A DNA stretch of 64,000 nucleotides from NCBI GenBank assembly GCA_030247885.1, contig JAPDRO010000018.1:641099-705098 (forward strand), written 5' to 3'. The position numbers and the translations under genes are program-made. This DNA comes from Taxawa tesnikishii (nom. ined.) (lineage: Eukaryota; Ascomycota; Dothideomycetes; Dothideales). The notes under the pieces are model-generated. The model was not told where the DNA came from. It did no database searches and saw only the letters and a program-made list of their open reading frames with translations. Of the stretch, positions 1-12,595 are shown piece by piece (within the stretch, counting starts at the first letter, position 1; each line of letters begins with the position of its first letter).

Positions 1-26
1 GCGCTTCAACTTACACTGTCTCAGTC

Positions 27-1185
27 ATGACCTCCGCCAATTGTCTCAAGTTTGTTCGCTCAGTACGTAGTCACGCCGGGAAACGCTGCGCCAAGTCCCA
101 TACTGATGGCGTACACTTAGGTATGGGAGTCTTTTCGAGCCAACTCTGGTCTGGAGCCGAGGTGAGAGATCTTGCCGATAGCATGGGGATGAACGTGACT
201 CTGACACCTCGATAGACTGCTTGATGGGGTGTGTTGCTTCGCTTCCTCGCCTCGTCACTCCGCTCTCCTTCTGTTCTTGGATCGGCCAGGAACACCTACA
301 CGCCATCCACTCTGAGCATCATAAAAACGGACCGTCTCCCTGCAGCCCCTGTCCTCATTCGTGTTCCGCGAAGACATCAATGGCTCTTTGCCTCTACTTG
401 GCCTGACCCTCTACTGACTTTGCCCTTTCAAAGCTCCGGGTCACCGCAGCCAGGCCAGGCACAGTAAACTTCGAACTCGATATCCAAAAGGAGCATACCG
501 TAAGTCTAGCCCGCCCATCCCTCTCTTCTATCCGTTACGTCCTCCATGACTAATACGGTATCTTGTCTAGAACCGCCTGAAAATCATGCACGGCGGTACC
601 ATCGCCAGCATGGTGGACCTAGGTGGCTCTCTCGCAGTTGCCTCGCGAGGCCTATTCGCCACGGGCGTATCTACTGACCTCAATGGTAAGTACTATCACA
701 AGCTCTAACATGGTTCTACCAACACCGCTGGAGCTCAACATCAACTAAACAAAACGTGCGGCTGATCTTCTTCTTCGCGTAGTGACATATCTTAACTCCG
801 GAGGTAAAATCGGAGACACGATCCGCGCCGAAGTTACGTGCGACAAATGTATGTGTCCCCATTCCGCATCACTCACTACATCCACAAGTCATGCAGACCG
901 ACAAAACCATAGTTGGTAAAACCCTCGCCTACACCTCGATAAAGTTCACAAACGACAAGGACGAATTGGTCGCTCGGGGCAGCCACACCAAGTAAGTCAT
1001 TTCACTCGCACCGTCTTTGCTCCATCCTATCACATTCCGGAGCGATCTTTCGGTGAATCGCCGTGCTCAGAGCTGACTGTGCCGCCAGGTTCGTGGCCCT
1101 AGCCTGGAAAGACCCACAAAACATCACAGATGAGCTGTCGCCAAAACCCGAGAGTGTGCCGAGACAGCATACAATCCAGTCTTGA
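27..1185 (+). CDS. HotDog-fold acyl-CoA thioesterase (ACOT13/PaaI-like)
   Basis: Exons read as 27-62, 121-161, (junction unresolved), 434-499, 571-685, 783-848, 913-991 and 1089-1185. The core contains IMHGGTIASMVDLGGSLAVA, then a segment beginning TYLNSGGKIGDTIRAEV, and ends with ARGSHTKFVALAWKDPQ. This is the HotDog pattern HGG...DxxG...GDxI of PaaI/ACOT13 thioesterases, which hydrolyse acyl-CoA esters as small cytosolic or mitochondrial oligomers. All introns after 434 have GT-AG ends and join in frame. The N-terminus MTSANCLKFVRS followed by VWESFRANSGLEPR fits the family, but the 162-433 gap leaves the frame one base short, so a small exon or a base is missing. The family call is solid; the 5' structure is not. 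Confidence 0.75.
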
Positions 1186-1262
1186 TCGGAGATTTAACAG
1201 ATCGTTGTACAGAAATTTACTTTGGTGTTTCATCCTCGTGTATCATTCCTCTTGACCTCCTG

Positions 1263-4200
1263 CTACGCAACCTCATCCTCCATCTCCTCCTCTTTGACGT
1301 CCTCTTCGTCCACATATTCCGCTCCCTCATCGTCGTCCTCCGCATCCTCGATCTTCGCAATTCGGGGCAAAACGCCTCCACCCGTTTTGAGCGCCTCGAC
1401 CTTTGCCTTCGTCATCTCGAACACGTATTGACCCAAATGCTCCACTCCCTCCATCTCCGCCGCCTCAACCTTGTCCTCCATCCTCCTCTGGGTAGGCCAC
1501 ATCTCGCCGGTGACCAAACTGAGTTTATCACTCCTCGTCCAGAACCGATCGAATGAGTGCCTGAGCTCGAAGCAATTCTCAAACACCTGTCTCCGGCCCA
1601 GGATATACAAGCCCAATCTGGCGCGAGACAGTGCGACGGTCAACCTGCGCATATCGCGCAGGTATCCCGGCCGGCTGGTGCGCGTCAGACTTAGGATGAT
1701 ATAGTCGTTCTGCTCGCCCTGGTATTTGTCGACTGTGCTAACGGTCTTCGGGAGCCCAAAGAGTCGGTTCCCCTTGCAGCGGTGATTCAGCACATCCCTA
1801 ATCAGTGCTCTCTGGCCCGCGTAGGTTGTCAGCATACTGATGCGCTCGGCGGGGTACCCGAGCAAGCGCATATACTGGTACAGCGCGACGGCGTACTCGG
1901 CTTCGCCGAGGTTCTGCACGAAGTGCGGGTTGGGCTCCTGCTCGCCACGGCCCTTGTAGTCCGGGACATCGATGAACTGGTACTCGTGCGCGAACCCGGC
2001 GTTGGCGAGGGCGAATTCAGAAGTAGGCGCCGTAACGGAAGGCAGATTGCTGAGGCGCGGGTAGCGCCAGCTGTAAAGCTCCGCGAGGCTTGCGCGGGCG
2101 CGTCCCTGCTGGTCGAGCGTGATGGTCGGCACGCCAAGCCGTACGAGGCGCAAGAAAAGGGATTGCGAGAGGTTGGCGTATTGTCCGAAGGCGAGGTTTT
2201 GCACGATCGGACTGTTTTGTAGGTGATCACCCGCCAAGACGATGCGCTTGAGCGGCATTGTGCCGTTGCGTGCGTTTTGTAAAGCTAGTGGGATGAAGTT
2301 CTCAATTTCGGTGATCTGTGCTGCCTCCTCCATGATCACGTTGTCGTACCGGAAGCCCAGCTCGGCGATCTCTTGTCGTCGCATGGCTGCGTGTGTCGAA
2401 GTCATTGCGATGATCCGCGCTTCTTTAACGAGCAGGTAGTTTGCCTTGTCACGGCCGGAACGGAGGATCTCGAAAGGCCTTGTATCGGCCAAAGCAGCGA
2501 AGATGTGATCAAGGTGACGATTGCAGCCGGAAGCAATGTCAATGATTTCCTCGCGGGAAGCTGTAGGTGGGAAAAGGGGTTGAGGGGCGGAGGCGAAGTA
2601 AGCGTGGAATGGAAAAGCGTAGATTATCTCTTGGGAGCTAGATGGAAGTCAGCCCTGGAGCTCACGATTGTCGAGCAAGCTTACCTCGCATTGGTCTTGA
2701 CTTCGTCCCAGAACTTGGTCCAAGCTGGTCCGATGTACACCTGGTTGAAGTAGTCCGCCGTCTCGCAAGAATTGCCATGGGCTCCTGGGGCATTGATGCT
2801 TGCTGCAAGCCTCGTCACCTCGCTAAGACAATGTCCTGCATTCTCCAGCATAGACTCGACTCTGCCGTGCTTGCTGTAGCTAGCCTCGGTCTCTAGTTCT
2901 TCCTCTCCGTGTCCCAATCGAAGAAGATGCCGTTCATCGACGTCGAGAGCGGTGATCTTCTGGAAAAGTTGGTTCAGTGCCTGATTGCTGCGTGCCACCA
3001 GAAGTGTGCGCTCCTGCGGGAAGTTGTGGTAAATATTGTTGATGATCTGCGTAGCAACATCGGTCTTGCCCGTACCTGGTGGGCCTACAATAATTGTAAG
3101 GCCTGGCTGGGAACCTGAGCTAATGGCCTCGATCTGGGCCGGGGTGAAGCGGACTGCATTCAACTTGGGTGCATCGGCAGGATAAGGGCCAGTGTTCGGC
3201 GGCTTGTATGTAGCCACCTTGACAGTTTCAGCTGCGGCAGGCTGGGCAGTCTCGGCTTGCTCACGCCTCCGCTTTTTAGATGGCCGAGGAGCGGGCGCTT
3301 CCGCGGTGGTGGTCTCGAGTATGTAAGGAGGAGGAAAGCTTCCATCCATGCTGGCGTCGGGCTCAACGGTCTTCCCAGGTAAACTCTCGATTAGGTGCTG
3401 CCAGTCAAGGAAAGTATCACGATAATCGAGCGACTTCAGCCGATTCGGAAGACGTTGGTATGTGGCGCTTGCAGGATCACCGTAACCCAAGAAGACTTCT
3501 TGTAGCCACTCTGGAGCTGGAACATCCGAAAGTGCCAAGTGCTTGATTGATTGAAGAACGGGCTTGAAGTTGTTCTCTCGCCCTCTCCGTCGTACGAGCA
3601 AGTTAACACCGTCGTATATGTCGCCCTGGCCCTTGTCGGCGCGTTCTTTGTCTTCTTGATAGGCTACTGGGTCCAGCCTTAGCAGCAGCCTCCTCTGCCG
3701 CACTCGCGGACCGAACCCGTCGGCTTGGTCCCTGTTCTGGTTATGCAGCATCTTTCCGTTCTCGTCCAGGACGTGAATGACTTCAGCACAGCGCAGATGC
3801 TGGAGTTGAGGATGTTGCGCTGCGTCCGCATGGCCATTAGCAATCGCCGAACCGGACTCGCGCGGTCGCACAGCCAGAAGGTATACAACATCATCCTGTC
3901 GCAAAGTCTCCCACTCCCGTCGAATGTTGGGTGTTAATCGAGAGACGTCCAGAATTACCTCAACCTGGACTTGCGAAGGATGCAGCTCTCCCACTTTTGG
4001 AGCCATTGTGTCGATTACTGCAGGCTTCGGGATCGGTATTGCCATTCTCGAGAAGCCTTCAAATTTCGTCAGAACACCCATCTGTTGCGGTTGTACGCGT
4101 TTGATGGTGTCCTCAAGATGTTTCTTGATCTCGTAGAAAGATTCGCACCGATACAAGATGAACGATCTCCAGAGGAAATCTCCCAGAGTAAGATACTGTA

Positions 4201-5557
4201 AATTGAGCTTGGGTATAGCTAGCGGCTTAGCTCCGTTGTAACCCTCGGTGCGAAGGTGGGTCATGTCATAGATTGTGCGTTCCGTCGGTAAGAGAGCCTG
4301 ATCACGAATGTTCTCCTGATACATTCGTTTGCGTTCGTGAGCCGTTAGCAAAACTTCGATATAGAACAATCGATCCAACACCACCAGAGACGACTGCGAA
4401 TACTCCGTCCGGAAGCCGAGGAGGATGCACAGCTGTACGATCTCGTCGTCGGAGAGTGAGCTAAGGTGGCCCTCTAGATCATCTCTCTGCTCCAACGACG
4501 CGAAGTTTGACAGTATAAGGATAGTTAACTTTATCTTGAAGTTTTTCAGAGCGACCTTCTGCAGGCGAGACAGCGCCTGATGATGGATCTCTTCGTATTG
4601 TAATGGCGTATATTCGCGTCCACTGTGGTCCTCGATGGGGAAGTAGCTGTAGTGTCGGAAGAGATTGTACATGTCTCTTAAGAGGCCGTTTTCCTCGTCA
4701 CTATACATGGGTGACAATTTGACGGCGGTCAGAGTGTTCATGTCCTGCAGCAAAGTATTGACGTAGCGCCTTGTAGGAAGCTGGCTCTGAAGATCCGAGA
4801 GCAATTCCAAGAAACGCTCGCAGTAAGCAACATTGTCTTGCCTGTCCTGCGCCTCAGGATTGTAGAGGCGGTCAAGGAAATCCAGGATCAGTGAATAGAG
4901 CCACGACCTCTCGAAGCGCAACCTTGTCTGCGCGGGCGCATCAGCGGCGTCGTATTTCTTTGCCGCAGCTCGCCATGCTTTGTGTAGTTGCACCGTCTTT
5001 TCAAGCTTTTGCTCCCTCGCCGCATCACTGTGCAGATTCTGCCAGATACCTATAGACACCAAAGGCGCACATTCTTTCCTGATCATCCCGCTGTCCAACG
5101 ATTGGAATGCACCGATGATGAAGGTGACGAGATGTGTGCGCAGCTTGGTGGAAACCGAAGGATCCAGGGTCATGTACAGTACGCGTCGGAAGAAAGACGA
5201 GAACTCTTCGGGCTGCTTGGAGAAGTTCTCCCACACGGGCAGGTCCTCGCGACGTTTGACGTTGACCAGGAGCGCCAGAAGGAGAACGTGCTGATTGGAC
5301 GCGTCTTCTGTATATCCAGGCCAGAGGTATCTCTCCAAGAGCTGCAGCTGCTCGAGCAGGAGTAATTGTCCAAACGCGAAACCTTCATTCTCCAAGTGGT
5401 CCCACAACTCCTTTCTCACGACATCTGGCTGGACCTTTGTTGGCCTTGTCTTTCCCAGCCAGTACTTTCTGGCAAGCTGCGCATAGTGGTTGTCTCCAAT
5501 GAGATCTTCAACACCCGGCCGACTCGAGACAGCGGAGTCTACGGTGACGGGAGCCAT
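1263..5557 (-). CDS. Intron-binding RNA helicase Aquarius (Cwf11-type)
   Basis: Complement(join(1263..2637, 2685..5557)), 1415 aa, with one 47-nt GT-AG intron (2638-2684). Aquarius is the SF1 helicase of the catalytic spliceosome that contacts the intron upstream of the branch site. Seen: an N-terminal alpha-helical/armadillo-like half starting GVEDLIGDNHYAQLARKYW, Walker A IIVGPPGTGKTDVATQI near residue 830, DEAD-type box MEEAAQ, motif V STVDKYQGEQNDYIILSLTR, and motif VI VALSRARLGLYILGR. The length matches the family (about 1400-1500 aa). The C-terminus is acidic. The frame is unbroken over 4.2 kb, unlike several neighbours. It is convergent with the thioesterase: the stop codons are about 80 nt apart. 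Confidence 0.93.
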
Positions 5558-6490
5558 TCGTTGAGAGGCGGAGGGTACTCGAGGGCACTCGGTATCAGTT
5601 CTGTGGGACCTATGTGCTAGCAGTCATGCTCGTTCGAAGCAAGAGTGTTGCGGTTCTTGTCGCGTAGTCGTAACCAGTTATCTGCAAGCCGACTGAAACG
5701 GCCAATCGTAGCGGTATAGGTTCTATGGAGGTGGTGATTGTGCCGGTAAGGTTATGCGAATGTTTGGAAAAGTCGCGATGCTCTGCTTCCCAGCTTCCCC
5801 GGATTTTCTGAAACGCCAAGCCGTCGCACCGAAGCTCTCAATCTCCCGCGTCATCCGCATCCACATCCGCATCCACCTTCTCTTCGATCGCAGGTCAGCG
5901 CACAGCACTGCACTCCGAACGCTTCTCTTCGTTCGTTTTCAATCGTCTGTGTACCACAGACAGGAGACGCTGGTTGTGTACCCCGACTGTGTAGCAGCCG
6001 TCGCAGGAGAGGCTTCCGCGGCAGACCATGCTTCTTCCCATGATACGGTCTGATGCGCAAAGACAGGTGCAAGCGCATTCCGAACCACGTCCCTCTTTGG
6101 TACGCGAATACACCTCAACTACCCCAGTCACATGAGGGAGAAGTCCATTCCGTGGTCGTAGGTGCTTCGGCCGCGACGGTCGCCTCACAATTCCTTTGTT
6201 GTACGGATACAAGAATGCTCCGTTCAACGTTGGAGGCTGGCTTCTACTGCAGCCGTAACCGCGGCTTGGCACTCCACCACTCGGCCGCAACCGTCCAGGG
6301 ACTCATTGAGATGCCCCGTCGGTATAGGAGCGCGCGTAACAGTCGGAGATATATACCTTCGACGCTTGTCCGTTTGAGAACACATCATCCACACTCAGAA
6401 AGCAGCACACTCAACACTAACTGTTTCCCAACGAACTAAACCAAAAGCGAGTCATACGTCAAGTCACAGCATATACGAACACCCGCAGAT
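5558..6490. other. Intergenic region, no supported gene
   Basis: 933 nt between the divergent starts of the Aquarius gene and the DUF4188 remnant. It presumably holds both promoters. The open frames here are short, overlap on both strands and show no recognisable motif. No repeat or RNA gene was seen. Confidence 0.5.
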
Positions 6491-7328
6491 ATGTCCACCA
6501 AATCATTCGCCGGCATGTTACCAACGAGCAAGACTCGAACGGCGGACTCCAAAACCGGCGGTCTCTTCGTCATCCTTCGCGACCAATTCCAGATTTCCAC
6601 CTGGCTCCTTATAGGTGCAGCCTTGCAGTCCCTCGTGTCGATGCTCGTCGGCCGCCTAGCTCTCTTACCCGCAGCCCTTGTGCTGCTATACCGCCCCGCA
6701 GACACCTACGCTATGGCGACCGGGCCTAAGCACAACGTCTAGACCGACTGGCAAATTCTCCGCACAATTCCCCGACGCCTCCGGCAACTACGGAAGTACG
6801 CCGTGCAAAGACGAAGTCGCCGTCCTTCTAATCGGTGCGCGCTCTAATTCACCCTTGGGACTCCTCGCGCCCGGGTTCCGCGAGATTGGAACCTATTTCC
6901 AGGACATGACTAAGGAGCTCGAAGACTCTACAGAAGAATGGGGTTACCTGGGTTCCACGTCGTGGCTAGGCGCACAACGTTCTGCCACAAACGTTACCAT
7001 GGCCGTCATGTACTTTAAGAACGCCTCTTATGTTCACAAGTATGCCGAGTCTCCGCTGCACCGCTAGGCCTGGAAATGGCGGAACAAGGAGCTGGTGAAC
7101 AAGTACCCGCACTTCAGTATCTACTACGAGTTGTTCCACGTTCCGAAGGGTAACTGGGAGAGCATTTATGCAAACTGTCACCCGATTGGCCTGGCGGCCA
7201 CGAAACATGCTGTGAAGGGAAAGCAGGGAGAGGGCGCGGTGGAGTGGATGAGTCCGGTTGTGGATGCGAAGAAGGGCGTTCTGAGCACGAGTAAGGGACG
7301 CATGAGCGGGCATTTGGAGATTGAGTGA
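6491..7328 (+). pseudogene. DUF4188-family (fumagillin Af470-like) monooxygenase remnant
   Basis: The N-terminal part (6491-6742) reads LFVILRDQFQISTWLLIGA and YRPADTYAMATG. The body reads GKFSAQFPDASGNYG, LLIGARSNSPLGLLAPGF and YLGSTSWLGAQRSA. The C-terminal part reads FSIYYELFHVPKGNWESIY and HPIGL. These are the conserved blocks of DUF4188 proteins, which include monooxygenases of some fungal secondary-metabolite clusters. Two lesions are visible: the frame changes near 6738-6750, where the family would need about 10 more bases, and an in-frame TAG interrupts PLHR|AWKW at 7065-7067. TAG from CAG or GAG is a substitution, so this is decay rather than only base-calling error. No cluster partners lie next to it. 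Confidence 0.7.
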
Positions 7329-8226
7329 AGGCCTGGCTCGAGGTTGGAGAGATAAGGGAGGAGAGGATTGGCAAGGAGGCAAGGTGGTAAGGACATGGGT
7401 ATAGGGTATCGGGTCGGGGAGGAGTTTGGCTTTTGGTCTAGCCTCTTTACAAGTAACTGTAAACAACTAGAGATACCCATAGACGTGTTTCTGCTCCTTC
7501 CCGTCATCTGACATTGCAATCGCTCATTCTACACTATCACCAGGTTCCCCGGAGCATGGAATGTCCTTGTAGTTGGAGGATGCAACCTTGAGCTTGCATC
7601 ACGGTCGCAAAATGCTGAGGACAACAAACAAGAAGTGAAATCTATTGGTAGCCGACATGTATCGCTGTATTGGAGCCGGGCGCCAAGCATGCAGTACCGC
7701 AGGGGGCATTCAGGATAGACTGATACCATTTCGTGCTGGATGCTTAGCTCAATAAGCAGCGTCGTACTCGATCTGGCGAAGCGGGTGAGCTTGTCCGCGG
7801 CCGGACATGTCCTTCAGGCATTCCAACAGCACGATCAGAGCTTTACCCTCAAGCTCATCCGGACACCCTGCCATACCAGGCAACCTGATAGGTCTCACGG
7901 CTGTCCGAGTGGAAGAGTGAGCAGCCGCCATCCGGCCGGTCATGCCGTGAGGCTATGCTCGGCAAACATTTTGCCCAACAGATAGGCAAGAGGCCGCTCG
8001 AACATATACCGGTGCTGATCGATCACGCCTGAGGCCCCGCTTGACAAGTGCTCCGTGCGGACGACCGACAGTACAATTTCGCAGTGGACGCATAACAGAC
8101 TATATCACATCTGTGCGAAGACCGTCAGCGATACCAAAGCTATCCGGAACTGTCCCGTCACTGTCGCACAGTTTATCGTACTCGTCACAAACAATCGCAC
8201 ACTCTGCTAGTCTACAATCCTTGCCC
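7329..8226. other. Intergenic region, no supported gene
   Basis: About 900 nt. Only short opposing open frames are present; no domain, repeat or RNA was recognised. Confidence 0.4.
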
Positions 8227-9171
8227 ATGGCCGGCCCTGCATTCAGAGACGCCGCATCGACAGTCCTGGCGTTCGGCCAGTCTTTGACGAACCGGGAGCT
8301 TCGTCGTATACCTCAAACCCTACAACCTTTTCAAGAACTAGTTGACAGCATACGTCACTTCCTCGAAATGAGTCACGGTGGCATAGCTCGTCGCCTTGTC
8401 GACATTCTGGCATCTCTCTCTACGACACCACAACGCCACCAACCGCCCGATCAGAGCACTCATCTTGTATCGCCGCAGTATTCTTAAAGCAGTCGTGGAG
8501 AGCATCCTCCGCCAGGTTCGCCACGATGATACGTACCGTGATGCGGCGAGAGCATACCTTGACTTGTGTACCACGCACTACGAAGCATTTGAGAAAGCTC
8601 GAGAGTACCGAATGCTTGTTAATACCAACCTTTGCTTCATGTTCCTCTGGGTGTCTGCTGACGGACGGCCTCGGATGGTTCAAGAGGTCGTTCAATATCC
8701 ATCTGATCTCGGCCGCTGCGTCAACCTTGGGTACGGCGTCGTCGAGTCTTCTCCCTTGTATCGTTGGCGAACGGCTCCTGTTGCATTCACGGAAACGACG
8801 ACAAGCGATCTCCGGGCCGCTGCGAAGAGCATCTTTGGATTGGATTAGAGATTCGAGAATCGTTTGGAACGGCCGCTCGGAGTGCCGTGAACGGCGCGCT
8901 ATATGCTTCCGTCGGTCAGCTTGCCTCAGGCGGATGCACATACATGGCGACGCACACGGTGTGTACAACCGCATTGCTAGGCGGACACAGTTTCTGGGGT
9001 CTCGTTACCTCCACCGCTCATCTCGCTGCCTATGCGGCTTCAGCTGTGGGTTGGACAGCTGGAGCTGCGGCTCTGGCTACTGCAGGTGTTCCGCCGTTAT
9101 TGGGTACTACGATTGTGATTGGTGTCGGTGCGATTGGTGGTGCAGCAGTTCGGTACGTAAAAGGGCAGTGA
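8227..9171 (+). CDS. Unrecognised protein, helical N-half and Gly/Ala-rich hydrophobic C-terminus
   Basis: The start ATG at 8227 begins MAGPAFRDAASTVLAFGQSL. Protein-like segments follow in successive frames: a helical block (AVVESILRQVRHDDTYRDAA, then YLDLCTTHYEAFEKAREY), then GWFKRSFNIHLISAAASTLG, and finally ESFGTAARSAVNGALYASVG and a hydrophobic glycine/alanine-rich tail ending AVRYVKGQ. The frame changes near 8447, 8487, 8664, 8756 and 8842 can all be explained as single-base losses at short homopolymers (CCC, AAA, GG/A, CCC, GG). Restored, it would be a single-exon protein of about 316 aa with probable membrane-associated helices at its C-terminus. No family was recognised. It could alternatively be a decayed gene. 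Confidence 0.45.
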
Positions 9172-10283
9172 AGTTGCGAACGCGGGCATAGAACCATAAG
9201 TTGTTAGTATTGGTAGACAAGAGAGTTAGCATCGCCAAGTGTGGTGGATAACAACATCAGTGAGACTGCAAAGGGCTCTCATGGAGCCCTGTTCAGCCAA
9301 ACTCGGAAATGATGCGATTGGACTGTACCCCTTCACAGACAGCCTTGGCAGGGCAGTGCCTCGTGGGAGCCTTTTGTTGTAGACAGGCGCAAAAGAGTGC
9401 TGTTATCAGAACGGCAGGTTGGCGACGACTGAGACGGCCAACGCCAGCAGTGCAGAGCCGAGGAGTGAGTAGGATAGAGTTTGAGAGAGTCGCGTCGGGG
9501 GTGTCGTCGAGGTATCGCTCGCTTAGATCGGTTTTGCAAACGCTCAGCTGCAGACTAGTTGTTGCTAATGTCTATGGACACTGAGCGATAGATGAAACTG
9601 ATATTGCTATGACTGTCCTACAATAGCAAGTCACCTGACTGATCAGACGGTCAGAAGCACTCCTAGATCTGGAATGCAATCTTCTAGATGATAAACACAA
9701 TCCTCCTTGCATCGAGCGAAGAGAAACCGATGGATTAGGTGGGTCAGCTCCGTACGGTTGCAAAAGACAGCGAACGTTAAGCGAGAGGGGAACCTATCCA
9801 CCGCCGTCTCTCATCCTTTGCACAGCTGTTCGATATCAACACCGGCGCGACTTATTACTTCTTCGGGGTCGTGGCTTTGCATTCCTGTGTCAGGCGGGTC
9901 GACTCGATCGAGGGAGGCTCGGCGAACTCAAGGCCATGCACGTCCGCCGTCGGCAACGATAAAGCGCCTTCGTGACCGGGATCTCCCATGGATGTCGATA
10001 AGGAGCACGATAACTGCCCCAAAATCATCCAATCGCCGATAATACTACAAGAGTGGAGAGCTTTCTCGCTTTTGCGTTGCGAAGATAGGGCTACTATGGC
10101 ATAAAGGCGGCATGGCTCCTTTTCCTCGACACGTAGAATCGAAGGATAAGTACAGCTTCCTGTATCCCTTTGCTCGAATTCGTGAACTCTGCCTCCTTCC
10201 TTATCGCTCCACTGGTCGTGCTGAACACACTATTGGAAAAAGTTTGGACAAGTTACATAGTCTCTTGATAGTTTGAGAGCAAG
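9172..10283. other. Intergenic region, no supported gene
   Basis: About 1.1 kb upstream of the symporter. Several short open frames are present, none with recognisable content. It is likely the symporter promoter and the 3' flank of the preceding gene. Confidence 0.4.
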
Positions 10284-12595
10284 ATGGCAGGCACCGTTCT
10301 GCCGCAAGGTCTGTAAGTTCCCCTGCAGTACTCAAGGATAGTGCTGACGAGATACGCAGGCAGCGGGTATGGAATCATCATCGGTTTTGGGGCGCTGTTC
10401 GCTCTAGGGATGTGGTGTATGGTTTGCTATTCGACGCAAGCATCTCTGTACTGATGATGAGTGGTCAGGGCTTGCTCACCTGCTTGCAAAATTTCAGAAT
10501 GAAGTCCAAGGCTCCGAGATGTTCATGACCGCCAAACGTTCTGTAGGCACTGGCCTAGTTGCTTCAGCAGTCGTTTCATCTTGGACCATCGCTGCGACAC
10601 TACTCACATCAACGACCTGGTGTTTCGAATACGGCGTTGCTGGAGCATATTACTACGGTGCCGGCGCCTGTGTTCAGATATTCGTTTTCGCGGTCGCGGC
10701 TATCGGTCTGAAGCGCAGAGCGCCCGGTGCGCATACCTTCCTTGAAGTAGCCCGGATACGGTATGGGAAGGCCGGCCACGTCGTTTCCGTCATGTGGGAA
10801 TGCCAATCATCATGCCCTCTACATTCTGCTAATAGCGGACAGTTACACAACTCTCTACGCGATCATCAACTGCGTCAACATCCTTGTCGGCGGCTCTGCC
10901 GTGTTCACTGCTCTTACCGGCATGAACGTGATTGCTGGAGTTTGGCTTTTACCCGTAGGTGTCGTCATCTACACCTTGACTGGTGGAATCAAGGCTACCA
11001 TCTTGACGGATTACTCTCACACGGTTATCATATATGCGATGATCCTTGCCGGTCTCTTCGTCACGTACACAGACAGCGACATTCTGGGCAGCCCCGACAG
11101 GGTGTACGATCTGCTTCGAAAAGCCGCCCAAGCCGCTCCAGTGTCCGGGAATGCGGGCGATGGTGAGTACCTCACCATGCGGTCCCAGGATGCCGTGCTT
11201 CTTGGTGTCGTGTTCTGGTGCGCAGTCTTCGGCACCACCATCGACGCACAATTGATGCAGAAAGCCATCACGGCTGATCCCTCAGCTACGTTGCCTGGCT
11301 ACATGATCGGAGGTATGATGTTGTTACAGGCACGAGAGCACTGTGGCTTCTGATTGACACATTTCATATAGGCCTAAGCTGGTTCAGCATCCCGTTTTGT
11401 CTCGCCACTACGTTCGGGCTGGCGGCGCGCGCCATGCAGGGTTTGCCGCAGATGCATACGCTCACTGCGTCTGACATCGCTCAAGGCCTGGCGCTGCCGT
11501 ATGCAGCTCAAGCGCTGATGGGCACCGGCGGAGCGGTCTTCATTCTGATCATGGTGTTCATGGCTTGTACCTCTGGATTCTCCGCGGATATTGTGAGTGA
11601 GATGCAAGCTTCACACACAACCAAGAGCAAGTAACTCATACTGCTTATTCTTTAAAGGTCTCCATCGCGGCCGTCTTCACTTACGACGTCTACGGCGCTT
11701 ACATCAACCCCACCGCCTCCGGCGGAAAGCTACTTAGGATGTCCCATCTCGCCGTGGTGATCTGGTCTGTCTGTATGGCCATCATTGCGACTGGAATTAC
11801 ACGCACAACGATCGGGGTCAACTATCTCGTCACATGCATGGGCGTTTTCACCAGCTGTGCCGTCTGGCCCTTCTACTGCACCATCCTCTGGAGCCGGCAG
11901 AACAAAGTCGCACTTGTCTGCGCTCCAATCCTAGGCAGTATCACCGCCATCGCATGCTGGCTCGGCAGTACGCACGCTCTATACGGAACCGTCAGCGTCG
12001 CGACCACGTCCAACATCCTACCGCTGGTGATAGGCAATGCCGTGTCGCTCGTCTCGGGCGCGCTCTATTCCATCGTCCTCACATTCGTCTTCGGTCCTGA
12101 TACCTTTGACTGGGACTTGCTGAAGACCGGCATCCGTGTGGTGGACGACAGCGACATTGCCGGTCTCACCGCCGAGCAGATCGCCCAACAATTAGCCGGA
12201 GAAACACTCACACCTGACGCGGAGCGCTCCTGCGCCGTGGAAAGTTCAAAGCCATTCTCACCGCCTGCGTCTTATGCGCCATATTCGTGGTGATATTCCC
12301 TATGCCCATGTACGGCACCAACTACGTGTTTTCCAAGCCATTCTTCAGGTTCTGGGTAGCCTTGACATTTGTTTGGGCTTTTGCTGCTACGCTGGTCATT
12401 ACTGTCATGCCATTATGGGAGGGCAGAAGGACAATCGCGTTGTTTTTCTCGACCATGATCAGGGGCAGGGAACCGCCGAGGTCGGTTGAGGGAGTGGTGG
12501 TGAGAAAGTCTGGGGAGGATGAGCAGACAGGAGAAGTGAAGGGCGAGAAAGGGGCCTGTACTGCTGGGGAAGCTATACGAAGAGATCGAGAGTAA
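10284..12595 (+). CDS. DUR3-type sodium:solute symporter (urea/polyamine transporter family)
   Basis: Exons 10284-10308, 10360-10416, 10469-11312, 11372-11592 and 11658-12595. Family signatures: MAGTVLPQGSGYGIIIGFG, GLVASAVVSSWTIAATLL, RRAPGAHTFLEVARIRYG, ALTGMNVIAGVWLLPVGV and YTLTGGIKATILTDYSHTV. About a dozen or more hydrophobic segments follow, ending in a basic/acidic cytosolic tail. DUR3 proteins are plasma-membrane symporters of urea and polyamines. The frame slips near 10793-10800 (equivalent to loss of two G) and near 12228 (loss of one C in CCC). Both restore family sequence, so base-calling error is likelier than inactivation. The substrate cannot be fixed: the segment after RYGKAGH differs from classical DUR3. 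Confidence 0.82.

Noticed and set aside
1182-2222. Open frames on the + strand across the Aquarius gene
   Set aside because: They are antisense shadows of the Aquarius coding sequence, with no motif of their own.
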